A stretch of DNA of 64,000 nt from Campylobacterales bacterium (GCA_026390165.1 JAPLGM010000012.1:62001-126000), one strand, 5' to 3'. Shown: positions 14,426 to 24,921, counted from the first letter of the stretch. Notes: generated by a model not told the origin, from the letters alone. A program made the numbers and translations.

Positions 14426-15334
14426 ATGAGAGTTTTTTTACTAGCAGTTTTGATGGGATTTTTATCCCTTTTTGGTGGTGATTTACACCTATTCAATGTC
14501 CCCAATGCTGATGGCAAAATCAATGCTTCGGTTATTGAAAAAGCCCTTGAGTCGAACGGCTTTGTTATTGCCGCTAACACGGAGATGAATGTTCCTTTTA
14601 CCAAGCAGTTTGGTGAAAGTGCATTCATGGCGTTTAATCTTTTGACAGCGTATCATAAACAATATGCCTCATCTTTGGTGAGATCCCATCCCGATGCAGG
14701 AATCTTTGTCCCGATGGGCTTTGGTATCTATCAACGTAAGGGCGATTCAGAGTTGCACGTATCGGTATTGACGGCATCGGCAATGAAAAAGATTGCCGGA
14801 TTTGATGCCCCTGAGTTTGCATTGATCGAAAAAGAGGTTCTTTCAACACTTGGAAAAGCGTTGCCAGATGCAAAAATGACGATGAGTGAAACATCACTCC
14901 CCGCCGATGGAACATTATTAAGCCGTTATGTTCGTCCAACTGCTACCGCAACATGGTCTAATGATAAAAGTGAAGTGGAAATGATGATCGAAGATGGTCT
15001 TAAACCCGCTGGATTTGTAATGTCCAACTTCACCGATTATAATTTTACTCTCAATGAAGAGAAGACGCTAAGTCCGTTTGATTTTTACGATACCTATTCG
15101 ATTTGTAAACTAAAAGTAATTTATACGGTTGCTAAAAGCCGTCCAGAAGCCGCTGCTTTCGCCCCCTGTACGCTGATGGTCTACAAGAAAAAAGATGCCA
15201 ATGAGATCGTTATGGGCTTTCCAGGCGTTTATAATTGGATGAGCAGTGCCCGCGTTAATGATCCAGAAGCCAAAGCAGTATTAATGCAAGCGCAAAAAGA
15301 TTTTGAAGCGGTACTGCAAAGTACAATAGAATAA
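14426..15334 (+). CDS. secreted protein with two DUF302 domains
   Basis: The start at 14426 is favoured by AAGGAG at 14414-14419 and by the signal peptide MRVFLLAVLMGFLSLFGG. The 302-residue product contains two repeats of the DUF302 fold: about 20-150 with SVIEKALESNGFVIAANTEM, and about 190-300 with MMIEDGLKPAGFVMSNFTDY. Each is followed by the family's YSICK- or AFNLL-type segment and a GIFVPMGFGIY or FAPCTLMVYK strand. DUF302 proteins often accompany sulfur or redox genes in chemolithotrophs, but their biochemical role is unknown. It closes the sox operon. Confidence 0.7.
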   Translation: MRVFLLAVLMGFLSLFGGDLHLFNVPNADGKINASVIEKALESNGFVIAANTEMNVPFTKQFGESAFMAFNLLTAYHKQYASSLVRSHPDAGIFVPMGFGIYQRKGDSELHVSVLTASAMKKIAGFDAPEFALIEKEVLSTLGKALPDAKMTMSETSLPADGTLLSRYVRPTATATWSNDKSEVEMMIEDGLKPAGFVMSNFTDYNFTLNEEKTLSPFDFYDTYSICKLKVIYTVAKSRPEAAAFAPCTLMVYKKKDANEIVMGFPGVYNWMSSARVNDPEAKAVLMQAQKDFEAVLQSTIE

Positions 15335-15374
15335 AATCTTAGTTCATTTAACTTTTAATTAAAGTAAAATTTCT

Positions 15375-15380
15375 TATACT
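15375..15380 (+). promoter_or_regulatory. -10 box of the PhnD-PAS-GGDEF gene
   Basis: TATACT lies 20 bases before the ATG at 15401, in a 66-base gap after the sox operon. Confidence 0.35.
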
Positions 15381-15400
15381 TAGCCTCAGCAAGGTATAAG

Positions 15401-17398
15401 ATGACAAGAATTATTTTTAAACTTTCTTTTACACTAGTTCTCTTTTTATCCCCTCTCTATGCATTATCTATAATATCTGAAAAGCAAAAAGTTGTGATCG
15501 GTGTTTTGGCATTTCGCTCCAAAGCCGATACGCTTCGTGAATGGGAACCTCTTGCCCAATATTTAGATAAACAGATTCCATCCCATGATTTTGAAATCCG
15601 ACCATTTACATACCAAGAGTTCAATGATGCTGCTGCTAGGAAGGAACTCGATTTTGGATTTACCAACCCTGAACACTACGTTTATTTTTCGGTAAAATAT
15701 AATGCTACAAGGATTGCGACACTTATCCGCGCCAGTATGGGTGGCAACGAGCTAAAAGAGTTTGGAGGAGTCATTATTGCTCGAAGCGATCGTAAGGATA
15801 TGACGACGTTGGAGAATTTAAAAAACAAACATATTGCCGCCGTTGATGAGCTATCCCTCGGAGGTTTTTTGGCACAAAGTACCGTTTTACTCTCTAAGGG
15901 GATAGATATTAAAACCGATGGGTCCGTATCGTTTACCGATATGCCTCATGACAAAGTCGTTTATAGAGTCGAGAGTGGCTCTGTTGATGCCGGATTTATC
16001 CGTACTGGTGTATTGGAGAAGATGGCGAAAGAGGGAAAGATCAATCTCAACGATTTTAAAATTATCCATCCTGTAAAAGTCGATAATTTCCCGCAGCTTC
16101 TTTCCACTCCACTTTATCCAGAATGGCCATTTATTGCTTTTAAAGAGACAGACCCACTATTAGCCAATGGTGTGGCGATTGCATTGTTGAGTCTGAAAAG
16201 AGGTTCAGAAGTAGCAACGTATGCTGGTTATTACGGATGGAATATTCCCCTCTCTTATGAGGGGATACGGGTGCTTATGCAAAATATGCGGGTTACCCCT
16301 TATGATCAAACTCCCGTATTTACTATGAATGATATTATTCGAAAATATGTTTTTCATATTATTATCTCTTTAGGCCTTGTTATTGCCCTGTTACTTTTTT
16401 TGGCATTACGGTTGCGTAATTTAACGATGAGCCTTACTGAAGAATCAAAAGAATTAGAAGAGCAGATTCGTATCCGCCAAGAAACCGAACATTATCTCAA
16501 ACGGATTGCGAATGTTTTTCACAACTCCCGAGAGGGAATTCTAATGACCGATGCGAAAAAGTTGATTATTGATGTGAATGAGGCATTTAGTGAACTAAGC
16601 GGTTATTCGAGAGAGGAAGTAATAGGAAAAACGCCAATAATTCTCCGTTCCAATCGGCATGAGCCTTTTTTTTATGAGCAAATAGATCATGCGCTGGAGA
16701 GTGCGGGATCATGGCGGGGAGAGATTTGGAACAGGAAAAAAAGCGGTCAAGAGTTCGCTGAATACTTACGAATCGACTCAGTGAGAGATGAGAACGGTAA
16801 GATTGAGAGCTTTATCGGAATTTTTAGTGATATTACCGAGCACAAGAAAGAAGAAGAACAGCTTCATCGTATGGTCAATTACGATCCTCTGACCAATCTT
16901 CCTAACCGTAATTTATACATGACGTTAGCGGAACAAATGTTAGGATACACCAAACGAAAAGGGTCAAAAGCGATCATTGCCTTTTTGGATTTAGACGGCT
17001 TTAAACAAGTTAATGACCGCTATGGGCATGAGATGGGGGATCATGTTCTGAAAAAAGCGTCGGCTCTACTGGAACAGCAGTTACGCCTAAGCGATATTAT
17101 TGCTCGCATAGGAGGGGATGAATTTGTTGTCCTTTTGAGTGATATTACTCTTGACGATGCTGAGACACTTTTAATGCGTATTCTCGATTCGTTAAAAGAA
17201 CCGTTTGAAATTAACGATGTCACGATAAGTATCGGCGTAAGTATCGGTGTGACATTGTTTCCGGATGATTGTGAGGATATTGATATCCTTATTCGTCATG
17301 CGGATGCGGCGATGTATCGATCCAAAGAGGCTGGGCGAAATCGTATTACTTACTATGATGCTGAGGCAACCTCCCTCATTTTAAAGATAAGAGGATAG
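15401..17398 (+). CDS. membrane diguanylate cyclase with periplasmic PhnD-like binding domain and PAS domain
   Basis: This 665-residue protein has a signal/anchor helix (about 5-22). A PhnD-type periplasmic binding domain follows (about 30-290), with VVIGVLAFRSKADTLREWEP, DFGFTNPEHY and a late PLYPEWPFIAFK. Then come a membrane helix (about 318-338), a PAS domain (about 365-480) and a C-terminal GGDEF domain with GGDEF at 571-575. RLSD, five residues before the GGDEF, is a product-inhibition I-site (RxxD). It should make c-di-GMP in response to a small ligand bound in the periplasm. It sits directly behind the sox operon; phosphonate, phosphite or sulfur oxyanions are conceivable ligands, but none is shown. 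Confidence 0.9.
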   Translation: MTRIIFKLSFTLVLFLSPLYALSIISEKQKVVIGVLAFRSKADTLREWEPLAQYLDKQIPSHDFEIRPFTYQEFNDAAARKELDFGFTNPEHYVYFSVKYNATRIATLIRASMGGNELKEFGGVIIARSDRKDMTTLENLKNKHIAAVDELSLGGFLAQSTVLLSKGIDIKTDGSVSFTDMPHDKVVYRVESGSVDAGFIRTGVLEKMAKEGKINLNDFKIIHPVKVDNFPQLLSTPLYPEWPFIAFKETDPLLANGVAIALLSLKRGSEVATYAGYYGWNIPLSYEGIRVLMQNMRVTPYDQTPVFTMNDIIRKYVFHIIISLGLVIALLLFLALRLRNLTMSLTEESKELEEQIRIRQETEHYLKRIANVFHNSREGILMTDAKKLIIDVNEAFSELSGYSREEVIGKTPIILRSNRHEPFFYEQIDHALESAGSWRGEIWNRKKSGQEFAEYLRIDSVRDENGKIESFIGIFSDITEHKKEEEQLHRMVNYDPLTNLPNRNLYMTLAEQMLGYTKRKGSKAIIAFLDLDGFKQVNDRYGHEMGDHVLKKASALLEQQLRLSDIIARIGGDEFVVLLSDITLDDAETLLMRILDSLKEPFEINDVTISIGVSIGVTLFPDDCEDIDILIRHADAAMYRSKEAGRNRITYYDAEATSLILKIRG

Positions 17399-17408
17399 AC
17401 AACCATGG

Positions 17409-17414
17409 TATAAT
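17409..17414 (+). promoter_or_regulatory. -10 box (TATAAT) for the DHH phosphoesterase gene
   Basis: TATAAT lies 24 bases before the ATG at 17439, with an AAGGGG ribosome site between them. Confidence 0.45.
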
Positions 17415-17438
17415 TGCCCTATTATTATAAGGGGTCGT

Positions 17439-18401
17439 ATGCCACTTTCACTTATCGATTCGGCCCATCACATCGTCCTCGTAGCGCATGAGCATCCTGA
17501 TGCAGATTCGCTTGGGAGCGCATGCGCATTTTACTCCTACCTTTTACGATCCAAAACAAAAGTGACACTTTTTTGTGTCACCCCCTCGTTGAATCAAAAT
17601 TTATCCTTTCTTCCGTGGTTTGATAAAATAACGGCTAAATTTCCTGAATCTGCAGATTTAGCTATCAGTTTTGATTGCGGTAGTTTCGCGAGGCTTGGGC
17701 TTGAGTACCATGGTGCATTGATAAATTTTGATCATCATATCAGCAATGATAACTATGGAACTCATAACTGTATCAATCCCAATGCACTGAGCACGAGTCA
17801 AGTCCTTTATGAGTGGTTTGTTACTGAGACAATCAAAATCAATGGTAAAATGGCAAATGCGCTTTATGCAGGATTGATTGACGATACAGCTTGTTTTAGT
17901 GATCCTCAATGTACCCCTTCGACATTTATGATGGCATACTCATTGGTGCAGTTGGGAGCAGATCACGCACAGTGTGTGAATGCTTTGTTTAACAGTCACT
18001 CTTTGGCATCATTTCGACTTAAAGGTGAGATGTCACGACGGATGAAATTGCTTCAGGATGGTCGCGTGGCACTTTTTGAAGTAGATCAGCCCCTTTTGGA
18101 ATCAACGGGAGCACGTTTACTCGATTGTAAAGAGGTCGTTGATGCGGCATTATCGCTTAAAACGGTAGAGGTTGCACTCTTGGTAGTAGAGTTGAAGCAT
18201 GGCGGAGTGAAGGTCTCTTTACGAAGCAGTGGTGTGATTAATGCAGCAGATATTCTCAAAAAATTTGAGGGTGGCGGCCATCGTACTCGTGCAGGTGCTC
18301 GCATGGCAGATGTGACATTACAAGAAACAGTTAAAGAATTATTGAATTCAATAAAAAGTGCATTTGAGCTTACTACTGAAGAGAACATGGCGTTAGTGTA
18401 G
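17439..18401 (+). CDS. DHH/DHHA1 phosphoesterase (NrnA-like oligoribonuclease / pAp phosphatase)
   Basis: This 320-residue protein has the DHH-family metal motifs: HEHPDADSLGSA (about 13-24), ISFDCGS, NFDHHISNDNYG (the DHH itself) and AGLIDDTACF. The C-terminal DHHA1 domain ends with GGGHRTRAGAR, which binds substrate. NrnA-type enzymes degrade short RNA oligonucleotides and 3'-phosphoadenosine 5'-phosphate. In c-di-GMP-rich bacteria they also remove pGpG. The position after a cyclase is suggestive, but this gene has its own promoter. Length and motif order match NrnA rather than RecJ. Confidence 0.85.
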   Translation: MPLSLIDSAHHIVLVAHEHPDADSLGSACAFYSYLLRSKTKVTLFCVTPSLNQNLSFLPWFDKITAKFPESADLAISFDCGSFARLGLEYHGALINFDHHISNDNYGTHNCINPNALSTSQVLYEWFVTETIKINGKMANALYAGLIDDTACFSDPQCTPSTFMMAYSLVQLGADHAQCVNALFNSHSLASFRLKGEMSRRMKLLQDGRVALFEVDQPLLESTGARLLDCKEVVDAALSLKTVEVALLVVELKHGGVKVSLRSSGVINAADILKKFEGGGHRTRAGARMADVTLQETVKELLNSIKSAFELTTEENMALV

Positions 18402-18460
18402 CTTGTTGGGATGAGTTCCAATGCGCGTTTAAAATAATAAAAGATTACGGAGGTGTTAGT

Positions 18461-19834
18461 GTGCGTAGAAGTAGAAACGGTTCAGGAATAATGGGATTGG
18501 TTATAAGTGCGATAGTGGTTGGAGCCATTGGTTTTATGGGTTTTTCTTCAAAATTTGAACGGGTAGATCCAAAAATTACCCTTAGTAAGACAGCGTACTG
18601 GAATTTTAAAGAGCCAATCAACGTTAATGTTGAAGACGCAAGCGGTTTAAAATCATTTACTGCAACCATTGTTGGACCGCATGATGAGTGGGTCGTTGTA
18701 GATGATGTGACCCCATCGAAAGTGACCAAAAAAAGTTTCCAAATTCTCCCTCCAAAAGGGGTACGTAACGCCGAAGCTCAGTCCATTGTGTTAAAAATCG
18801 AAGCAACGGACAACAGTCTTTGGGGAATGTTTATGGGCAATACCCATAAGGAAGAGGTGACATTGATTATCGATCAGCGTGCCCCAATGCTCTCGATCAT
18901 TAGCAGCTCCTACAAAATCCAAAAAGGGGGATCAGCGATCGTGATTTTCAAAGCTCAAGATGAGCAGATGGAGAGTTTAAAGATTAAAACCTCTTTTGGA
19001 AAAACGTTCATAGCGCAACCTTTTTATAAAAAAGGGTATTACGCCTCACTTCTCGCATGGCCTGTTCAAAGTGAAACTTTTAGTGCAACAGTCGTAGCAC
19101 GTGACAAAGCAGGGAATGAGACACAAGGTTCTGTCCCTTTACGACTCAAAGATCATCTCTACAAGGTTTCTAATATTGAACTTAGTGATGCATTTTTAGA
19201 GGGAAAAATTGCGGAGCTTGCTAATACGTATGAGCAAACGGTAGGGGTAACCGATCGATTGGAACAATTTCGTATTATCAATGAAAAAGTACGAGCAGAT
19301 AACGAAAAAATTATCCATGAGGTAACCTCAAAAGTTTCCAATACGATGATTAGCGATTTTAAACCGATCCCTTTTTATCCATTGGTAAATGGTCAAAAAG
19401 TAGCAGACTTTGGTGATCACCGTATCTACAGCTATAAAGGGCAAGAAAATGTCTCTCAAGCGTACCATATGGGACTAGATTTGGCAAGTGTTCATAATGG
19501 ATCGGTGATAGCATCAAATGGGGGCACGGTAGTTTTCGCGCAACCCAATGGTATTTATGGGAATTTACCCATTATCGATCATGGGTTTGGTCTCTATACC
19601 CTTTATGGACACTGTGCTGAACTGCATGTACAGGAAAAAGATCATGTTGTGAGTGCTCAAGAGATTGCGAAAACAGGGATGAGTGGCTATGCGATGGGAG
19701 ATCATCTCCATTTTGGTATTTTGGTACAGGGGATAGAAGTGCGTCCCGAAGAGTGGATGGATTCCAAATGGATTCAAGATAATATTACCAGTATTGTCGA
19801 TACCGCAAAAATGTTTATTGATCAACAGCAATAA
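18461..19834 (+). CDS. membrane-anchored M23-family metallopeptidase (peptidoglycan endopeptidase)
   Basis: The GTG start at 18461 follows ACGGAGGT at 18447-18454. The 457-residue protein has one N-terminal membrane helix (about 9-28), a long extracytoplasmic region of beta-sandwich and coiled character, and a C-terminal M23 (LytM/lysostaphin) domain. The zinc ligands are visible as H-x3-D in YHMGLDLAS and the HLH of GDHLHFGI. Such enzymes cut peptide cross-links. Related Campylobacterota proteins (Csd1/Csd2-like, Pgp3-like) set cell shape, but the exact class cannot be fixed here. Confidence 0.87.
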   Translation: MRRSRNGSGIMGLVISAIVVGAIGFMGFSSKFERVDPKITLSKTAYWNFKEPINVNVEDASGLKSFTATIVGPHDEWVVVDDVTPSKVTKKSFQILPPKGVRNAEAQSIVLKIEATDNSLWGMFMGNTHKEEVTLIIDQRAPMLSIISSSYKIQKGGSAIVIFKAQDEQMESLKIKTSFGKTFIAQPFYKKGYYASLLAWPVQSETFSATVVARDKAGNETQGSVPLRLKDHLYKVSNIELSDAFLEGKIAELANTYEQTVGVTDRLEQFRIINEKVRADNEKIIHEVTSKVSNTMISDFKPIPFYPLVNGQKVADFGDHRIYSYKGQENVSQAYHMGLDLASVHNGSVIASNGGTVVFAQPNGIYGNLPIIDHGFGLYTLYGHCAELHVQEKDHVVSAQEIAKTGMSGYAMGDHLHFGILVQGIEVRPEEWMDSKWIQDNITSIVDTAKMFIDQQQ

Positions 19835-19852
19835 GCTACACTAAAAAGTAGC

Positions 19853-19858
19853 TATAAT
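19853..19858 (+). promoter_or_regulatory. -10 box (TATAAT) for lpxC
   Basis: TATAAT lies 36 bases before the chosen lpxC start at 19895. It would place the transcript start very near the alternative upstream ATG at 19871, which supports the downstream start. Confidence 0.45.
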
Positions 19859-19894
19859 ACAAAAAGATGGATGGATGGTAGAGAGGTATTATTT

Positions 19895-20782
19895 ATGAAA
19901 AAGCAAACAACAATCGGCAAAAATGTCGAACTCGTAGGGATTGGGTTACACAAAGGTGTTCCTGTCCATTTACGTCTTGAGCCGATGGAAAGTAATAGCG
20001 GAATTGTTTTTTTCCGCAGTGATGCAGGGGTCTCTATCCCTCTTAAGCCAGAGAGTGTTGTTGATACTAAAATGGCAACCGTTATTGGCAAAGATGGGGT
20101 ATTTATCTCCACGATAGAACATATGCTCTCTGCTATTTATGCCTATGGAATTGACAACCTTCGGGTGATTGTAGATGCCGATGAAGTTCCCGTGATGGAC
20201 GGTTCGTCGATGAGTTTTTGCATGCTTTTGGATGAAGCGGGGATTGTAGAATTGGATGCACCCAAAAAAATTATGCGGATTAAAAAAGAGGTTGAGGTGA
20301 GAGAGGGGGATAAATACGTCAAACTCTCCCCTTCCAATGATCTTAGTTATAATTTTACGATTAAATTTGCCCATCCTGCTATTGATAAGCAAAGCTATGT
20401 TTTGAAATTTACCAAAGAGAATTATAAAAAAGAGATTGCCCGTGCCCGTACGTTTGGATTTGTCCACGAAGTACAGTATCTCCGATCCAAAGGGCTCGCC
20501 CTCGGGGGGAGTTTGGAAAATGCGGTCGTTTTGGATGATAAGAGAGTCCTTAATCCCGAAGGGCTTCGTTTCGGAGATGAGTTCGTTCGTCATAAAATCC
20601 TTGACGCGATAGGGGATATGTCCCTTATTGGGATGAATTTTATCGGTAATTATGAAGCATTTGCTGGGAGTCACGATCTTAATCATAAATTGACGCTAGC
20701 ATTACTAAAAGATACGGCGAATTACGAAATCATTGAACTCATTACTGCAGAATCACAAGAGTTGGCAAAAGCGTATGCATGA
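19895..20782 (+). CDS. lpxC: UDP-3-O-acyl-N-acetylglucosamine deacetylase
   Basis: LpxC catalyses the committed step of lipid A synthesis, a zinc-dependent deacetylation in the cytoplasm. The start at 19895 gives [21 protein letters not shown], the family's standard N-terminus; the ATG at 19871 would add eight extra residues. Zinc ligands are seen in [14 protein letters not shown], then H and D in HKILDAIGD, and the catalytic His in [10 protein letters not shown]. The length of 295 residues is normal. tsaB begins inside its last codons (8-base overlap). Confidence 0.97.
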   Translation: MKKQTTIGKNVELVGIGLHKGVPVHLRLEPMESNSGIVFFRSDAGVSIPLKPESVVDTKMATVIGKDGVFISTIEHMLSAIYAYGIDNLRVIVDADEVPVMDGSSMSFCMLLDEAGIVELDAPKKIMRIKKEVEVREGDKYVKLSPSNDLSYNFTIKFAHPAIDKQSYVLKFTKENYKKEIARARTFGFVHEVQYLRSKGLALGGSLENAVVLDDKRVLNPEGLRFGDEFVRHKILDAIGDMSLIGMNFIGNYEAFAGSHDLNHKLTLALLKDTANYEIIELITAESQELAKAYA

Positions 20783-21227
20783 TGCGGTTGTTATTGCTCT
20801 TGGAAGTCCTATTCGTGTTGGTATTTACAAAGAGGGTGAATTGATCGAAGCAATTAGCAGTGACAAGGTGGGTTCCGATGCGTTACCTGAAATTTTCGAG
20901 GATCTGTTGCGACGGTATACCTTCGGTCGTTTGATTTATGCGAACGGTCCGGGGAGTTTTATGGGGATCAAAGTGACCTATCTTTTTTTAAAAACCCTCA
21001 GCATTGTACAAAAAGTTCCCCTTTTTGCCCTTGATGGCTTCTTTTTCAATGAAAATAGCCCCATCAAAGCATACGGAAAGCTCTATTTCGTTAAAAATAG
21101 CACTACCATTTCGTTAGAGTCGTTTGAGCAGCTAGAGTTATATACTTTTAAGCTTCCACTCACCATAGATACGAAAAATTTTAATACCGACAATGCCCCG
21201 TGTTATGGAATTGATGCGGTTGGATAA
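20775..21227 (+). CDS. tsaB: TsaB-like protein of the tRNA t6A synthesis complex
   Basis: TsaB is the non-catalytic partner of TsaD in making threonylcarbamoyl-adenosine-37 of ANN-decoding tRNAs. The 150-residue product begins with an ASKHA-type strand ([17 protein letters not shown]) and has [22 protein letters not shown], matching the family's G-P-G-S-F-T-G-x-R motif with changes (M for T, K for R). It is much shorter than E. coli TsaB (about 230 residues) and lacks the C-terminal lobe, which I believe is usual in Campylobacterota. The start at 20775 overlaps lpxC. Confidence 0.75.
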   Translation: MHDAVVIALGSPIRVGIYKEGELIEAISSDKVGSDALPEIFEDLLRRYTFGRLIYANGPGSFMGIKVTYLFLKTLSIVQKVPLFALDGFFFNENSPIKAYGKLYFVKNSTTISLESFEQLELYTFKLPLTIDTKNFNTDNAPCYGIDAVG

Positions 21228-21236
21228 GGACCAAAA

Positions 21237-22118
21237 GTGTTTGTAAGTGTACCTGCAACCAGTGCTAATTTAGGACCTGGATTTGATTCATTAGGGCTAG
21301 CAGTTGATTTACGCAATCGCGTTGAGTTGACGCCATCCCGTTTTTTTGCCGTTTCGATTAAAGGAGAGGGGGAGAATAACCCTCGCCTCAAGGGGAATAA
21401 CCTTTTCGTTAGTATTTTTAACGAGCATTATCGACGTCTTACTCAAAAGCGTCAAAATTTTAAATTTACCTTTTATAATCAGATTCCGATGTCACGCGGT
21501 TTGGGAAGCTCTTCAGCGGTGATTGTGAGTGCCATTAGCTGTGCTCATGAAGCAGCAGGGGTTAAGGTGTCCAAGCGCCGTATTTTAAACCATGCCCTCG
21601 TTTATGAAACCCATCCCGATAATATTACACCAGCAGTTATGGGGGGGTTTAATGTGGCAATGGTCGAAAAGCAAAAAGTGTTTTCTCAACAAAAACATAT
21701 GCCTGATTATCTCAAAGCGGTAGTTGTGATCCCGAATAAACCTATTTCAACGGCAAAATCACGGACAACTCTTCCACGATCGTACAGTAAGGAGAACGCT
21801 GTTTTTAATCTCTCCCACACGGCAGTAAGCGTAGGGGCTTTTTTTAATGAAGACTGGGAGATGCTACGGCTTTCAACACAGGATCGATTTCATCAAAGAG
21901 TACGGATGAAAATGTTGCCAGAGCTTTTCGACGTTCAAAAATTGGCATACGAAAACGGAGCGTTAATGAGCACCCTTTCAGGGAGTGGATCGACATTTTT
22001 CAATATGGTATATGATGATGATGCATCAATGATGGCAGATAAGTTTATCAGTGCATTTCCGGACTTTGATGTAAAAATCTTGAATTTTGATAACGACGGA
22101 CTCGTCGTTGAGCGATAA
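21237..22118 (+). CDS. thrB: homoserine kinase
   Basis: ThrB phosphorylates homoserine in threonine synthesis. The 293-residue GHMP-family kinase starts at a GTG (21237) behind AAGGA. It has [16 protein letters not shown] at the N-terminus, the phosphate-binding [17 protein letters not shown] at about 83-99, [15 protein letters not shown], and the C-terminal LSGSGSTFF motif. Spacing to tsaB is 9 bases, so it is probably in the lpxC operon. Confidence 0.95.
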   Translation: MFVSVPATSANLGPGFDSLGLAVDLRNRVELTPSRFFAVSIKGEGENNPRLKGNNLFVSIFNEHYRRLTQKRQNFKFTFYNQIPMSRGLGSSSAVIVSAISCAHEAAGVKVSKRRILNHALVYETHPDNITPAVMGGFNVAMVEKQKVFSQQKHMPDYLKAVVVIPNKPISTAKSRTTLPRSYSKENAVFNLSHTAVSVGAFFNEDWEMLRLSTQDRFHQRVRMKMLPELFDVQKLAYENGALMSTLSGSGSTFFNMVYDDDASMMADKFISAFPDFDVKILNFDNDGLVVER

Positions 22119-22139
22119 GTAAAGGAATATTAAGCTATA

Positions 22140-22394
22140 ATGGCGCGAAATAGTAGTCATCCTGTACGAATGTGCATTGTTTGTCGTGAACGGTTCGAGC
22201 AATCGGCGTTGATTCGGCTCCAATGTCGTGAAGGTAATTTAGAGCCCTACATCGGGATGGGGCGGAGTTTTTACCTATGTTCTGCGTGTGTAGATCACAA
22301 AAAAACTTCGGGGCAACTAGCCCGCCACTGCAAGAGCAACACCCCCGTGATGCTTATGAATCGTTTAAAGGAGATTGTCGTTAATGATGGATAA
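22140..22394 (+). CDS. ylxR: YlxR-family (DUF448) RNA-binding protein
   Basis: This 84-residue protein has the YlxR signature: [20 protein letters not shown] near the N-terminus, then GMGRSFYLC and a second CxxC-like pair. In many bacteria the gene sits directly before infB, as here, where it overlaps infB by 11 bases. YlxR/RnpM proteins are reported to bind RNase P RNA in Firmicutes; in this phylum the role is untested. The basic surface and placement support a link to translation or RNA processing. Confidence 0.88.
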   Translation: MARNSSHPVRMCIVCRERFEQSALIRLQCREGNLEPYIGMGRSFYLCSACVDHKKTSGQLARHCKSNTPVMLMNRLKEIVVNDG

Positions 22395-24921
22395 AGTAAG
22401 AGTTCATGAAATAGCCAAGGAGCTTGGAATCAATTCTAAAGAGGTAGTGGACAAAGCAGCCATTATGGGATTGAATGTAAAAACTGCTTCGAGTACCGTA
22501 TCAATGGAAGAAGCTGAAAAAATTATGAACTACATCATGGGTGGAGCAGCTGTTGAAACAAATGCACCAAAAGTATCCCCAGTAGAGATAGCTAGTGAAG
22601 CTCCAGTGATTGTCGTTGGTGAAGAACCAAAAACTCAAGATATGGTTGAGACCGTTGGTGCAGTTTCGCCTATTATAGTCGAGGAACCAGTTGTGATGGA
22701 AGTAGTACCACCAAAGCGTACAGGTTTGAAAATTGTTAAGAAAAAACGTCCAGTTGAAGAAGTAGCTGTTGTTGCACCTTCACGAAAAGATCCAGTTAAT
22801 GTTTCTCAATATGGTAAGTTAAGTGAACAAGCACAACGTGAACTTGAAGCGAAGCGGGCTAAAAAGAGTCAACACAGTTCACCAACGATGAAAAAAGATC
22901 AAGGGGTTCGTCTTGATATTTTCAGTGGTGGCATATCTGATATTTCTATGGATTATGAAGACGAACAAGTTGTTCTCCTTGATTTTAGTGATCTCAATGC
23001 AGCATTGCCTCCTGAAGAAGTGCAAAAACCAAAAGAGAAAAAGCCCATTGGGCGCAATGCCGGTAAAAAACAAGGGGCTAATCGTGGAAAACCACGTCAA
23101 GTCTCTCGTGAAAGCCGTAAGAAATATACCAAAGATGCAAAAGAAGATGAAGTTATTACTCATGTAGAAATTCCTGAAGATGTTCGTGTTTATGAATTTG
23201 CTGAAAAAGTAGGACAAACTATTTCAACGGTTATCAAAGTTCTCTTTGACCTTGGAATGATGGTTACTAAAAATGACTTCCTTGGTAAAGACGAAATCGA
23301 AATTCTTGCGAGTGAATTTGGTGTTGAAGTAACGACAATTGATCCCAAAGATGCGTTTAATCTCGAAACTGCTTACGACGAAGAGCATGCAGATAGTGCG
23401 GGGCTAGAAGAACGTCCTCCTGTTATTACGATCATGGGACACGTTGACCATGGTAAAACATCCCTTTTGGATGCGATTCGTAGTGCCAAAGTAGCGCACG
23501 GTGAAGCAGGGGGCATTACTCAGCATATCGGTGCGTATTCGGTAGAGCAAAAAGGGAAGTTGATTACTTTCTTGGATACTCCGGGACACGAAGCATTTAG
23601 TGCAATGCGTGCACGCGGGGCGCAAATTACCGATATTATCATTATTGTTGTTGCAGCTGATGATGGGGTTAAGCCTCAAACGCGTGAAGCAGTTCAACAT
23701 GCTAAAGATGCAAAAGTTCCTGTTATTGTTGCCGTCAATAAAATGGACAAACCGGGTGCTAATCCTGATATGGTCAAAGCACAAATGGCAGAACTTGGTC
23801 TGAACCCTATTGAATGGGGCGGAGACGTTGAGTTTGTTGGCGTATCGGCAAAAGCTATGACAGGTATTGATGAACTTTTGGAAGCAATTTTACTTCAATC
23901 CGAAGTAATGGAGCTTAAAGCAGATCCAACAGTGATGGCAAAAGCGGTTGTTGTTGAGAGTACCCTTGAAAAAGGACGTGGACCCGTTGCGACAGTTATT
24001 GTTCAAAATGGAACCCTTCGTATTGGAGACAACATCGTGTGTGGCGGTGCGTATGGACGTGTCCGTGCATTGATTAATGATCGTAAAGCACAGCTCCAAG
24101 AGATCGGACCAAGTCAAACTGCGGTTGTTGTTGGTCTCAATGAAGTACCGGCATCGGGTGAAACCATGATGGTTATGGAAACTGATAGAGAAGCACGTGA
24201 AATTGCACAAAAACGATATGAATATGATCGTCATCGTGAACTTTCATTGAGTACGAAAACAACGTTTGATGAATTGACGTCATTGATTGTTGAAGGTCGT
24301 ATTAAAGCCCTTAAAGTCGTTCTTAAAACAGATGTTCATGGATCATTGGAAGCAATTAAATCTGCTCTTGCAGAACTTCGTAATGAAGAGGTAAAAGTTG
24401 AAGTGATCTCTAGCGGTGTCGGTGGAATCACTGAAAATGACGTTGCGTTGGTAAACAACAGTGAAAACTGTGCATTGCTTGGATTTAATGTCCGTCCTAC
24501 AGGTAACGTTAAAGCAAGCGCAAAACAAATGGGTGTTGAGATCAAAACTTACTCTATTATTTATGAGTTAATTGATGATATCAAGCTTATGCTTACGGGC
24601 ATGATGGCACCACAATACCGTGAAGAAAATACAGGTCAAGCGGAAGTACGTGATACCTTCCCAATGCCAAGAGGTGCTGGAACAATCGCTGGATGTGTGG
24701 TTGTTGATGGGAAGCTTGTTCGTGGCGGCATGGTTCGTGTTATTCGTGACGGTGTTGTTATCCATGAGGGTGACTTGACGTCACTACGACGATTCAAAGA
24801 CGATGTCAAAGAGGTTGGTAAAGGGTTCGATTGTGGTGTTGTTCTCAATGGTTATACCGATGTTAAAGTTGGTGACGTTGTTGAAACCTTCAAAAAAATT
24901 GAGAAAAAAGTAACCCTGTGA
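22384..24921 (+). CDS. infB: translation initiation factor IF-2
   Basis: IF-2 is the GTPase that brings fMet-tRNA to the 30S subunit and promotes subunit joining. The start at 22384 (or 22387) gives [17 protein letters not shown], the usual IF2-N domain; AAAGGAG at 22366-22372 precedes it. A TTG at 22375 is less likely. An N-terminal linker rich in Val, Pro and Lys runs to about residue 260, with a second IF2-N-like domain ([20 protein letters not shown]). The GTPase domain begins with GHVDHGKT (about 352-359), followed by DTPGHEAF and NKMDKP. The C-terminal domains end [12 protein letters not shown] to [13 protein letters not shown]. The length of 845 residues is normal. Confidence 0.98.
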   Translation: MMDKVRVHEIAKELGINSKEVVDKAAIMGLNVKTASSTVSMEEAEKIMNYIMGGAAVETNAPKVSPVEIASEAPVIVVGEEPKTQDMVETVGAVSPIIVEEPVVMEVVPPKRTGLKIVKKKRPVEEVAVVAPSRKDPVNVSQYGKLSEQAQRELEAKRAKKSQHSSPTMKKDQGVRLDIFSGGISDISMDYEDEQVVLLDFSDLNAALPPEEVQKPKEKKPIGRNAGKKQGANRGKPRQVSRESRKKYTKDAKEDEVITHVEIPEDVRVYEFAEKVGQTISTVIKVLFDLGMMVTKNDFLGKDEIEILASEFGVEVTTIDPKDAFNLETAYDEEHADSAGLEERPPVITIMGHVDHGKTSLLDAIRSAKVAHGEAGGITQHIGAYSVEQKGKLITFLDTPGHEAFSAMRARGAQITDIIIIVVAADDGVKPQTREAVQHAKDAKVPVIVAVNKMDKPGANPDMVKAQMAELGLNPIEWGGDVEFVGVSAKAMTGIDELLEAILLQSEVMELKADPTVMAKAVVVESTLEKGRGPVATVIVQNGTLRIGDNIVCGGAYGRVRALINDRKAQLQEIGPSQTAVVVGLNEVPASGETMMVMETDREAREIAQKRYEYDRHRELSLSTKTTFDELTSLIVEGRIKALKVVLKTDVHGSLEAIKSALAELRNEEVKVEVISSGVGGITENDVALVNNSENCALLGFNVRPTGNVKASAKQMGVEIKTYSIIYELIDDIKLMLTGMMAPQYREENTGQAEVRDTFPMPRGAGTIAGCVVVDGKLVRGGMVRVIRDGVVIHEGDLTSLRRFKDDVKEVGKGFDCGVVLNGYTDVKVGDVVETFKKIEKKVTL

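Noticed and set aside
20733-21227. Frameshift or truncation of tsaB because it lacks the C-terminal lobe
   Set aside because: The frame ends cleanly before thrB's ribosome site and short TsaB proteins appear normal in this phylum.
22880-23220. Open frames on the minus strand inside infB
   Set aside because: They are shadows of the Lys/Glu-rich coding strand, with no ribosome sites or recognisable domains.
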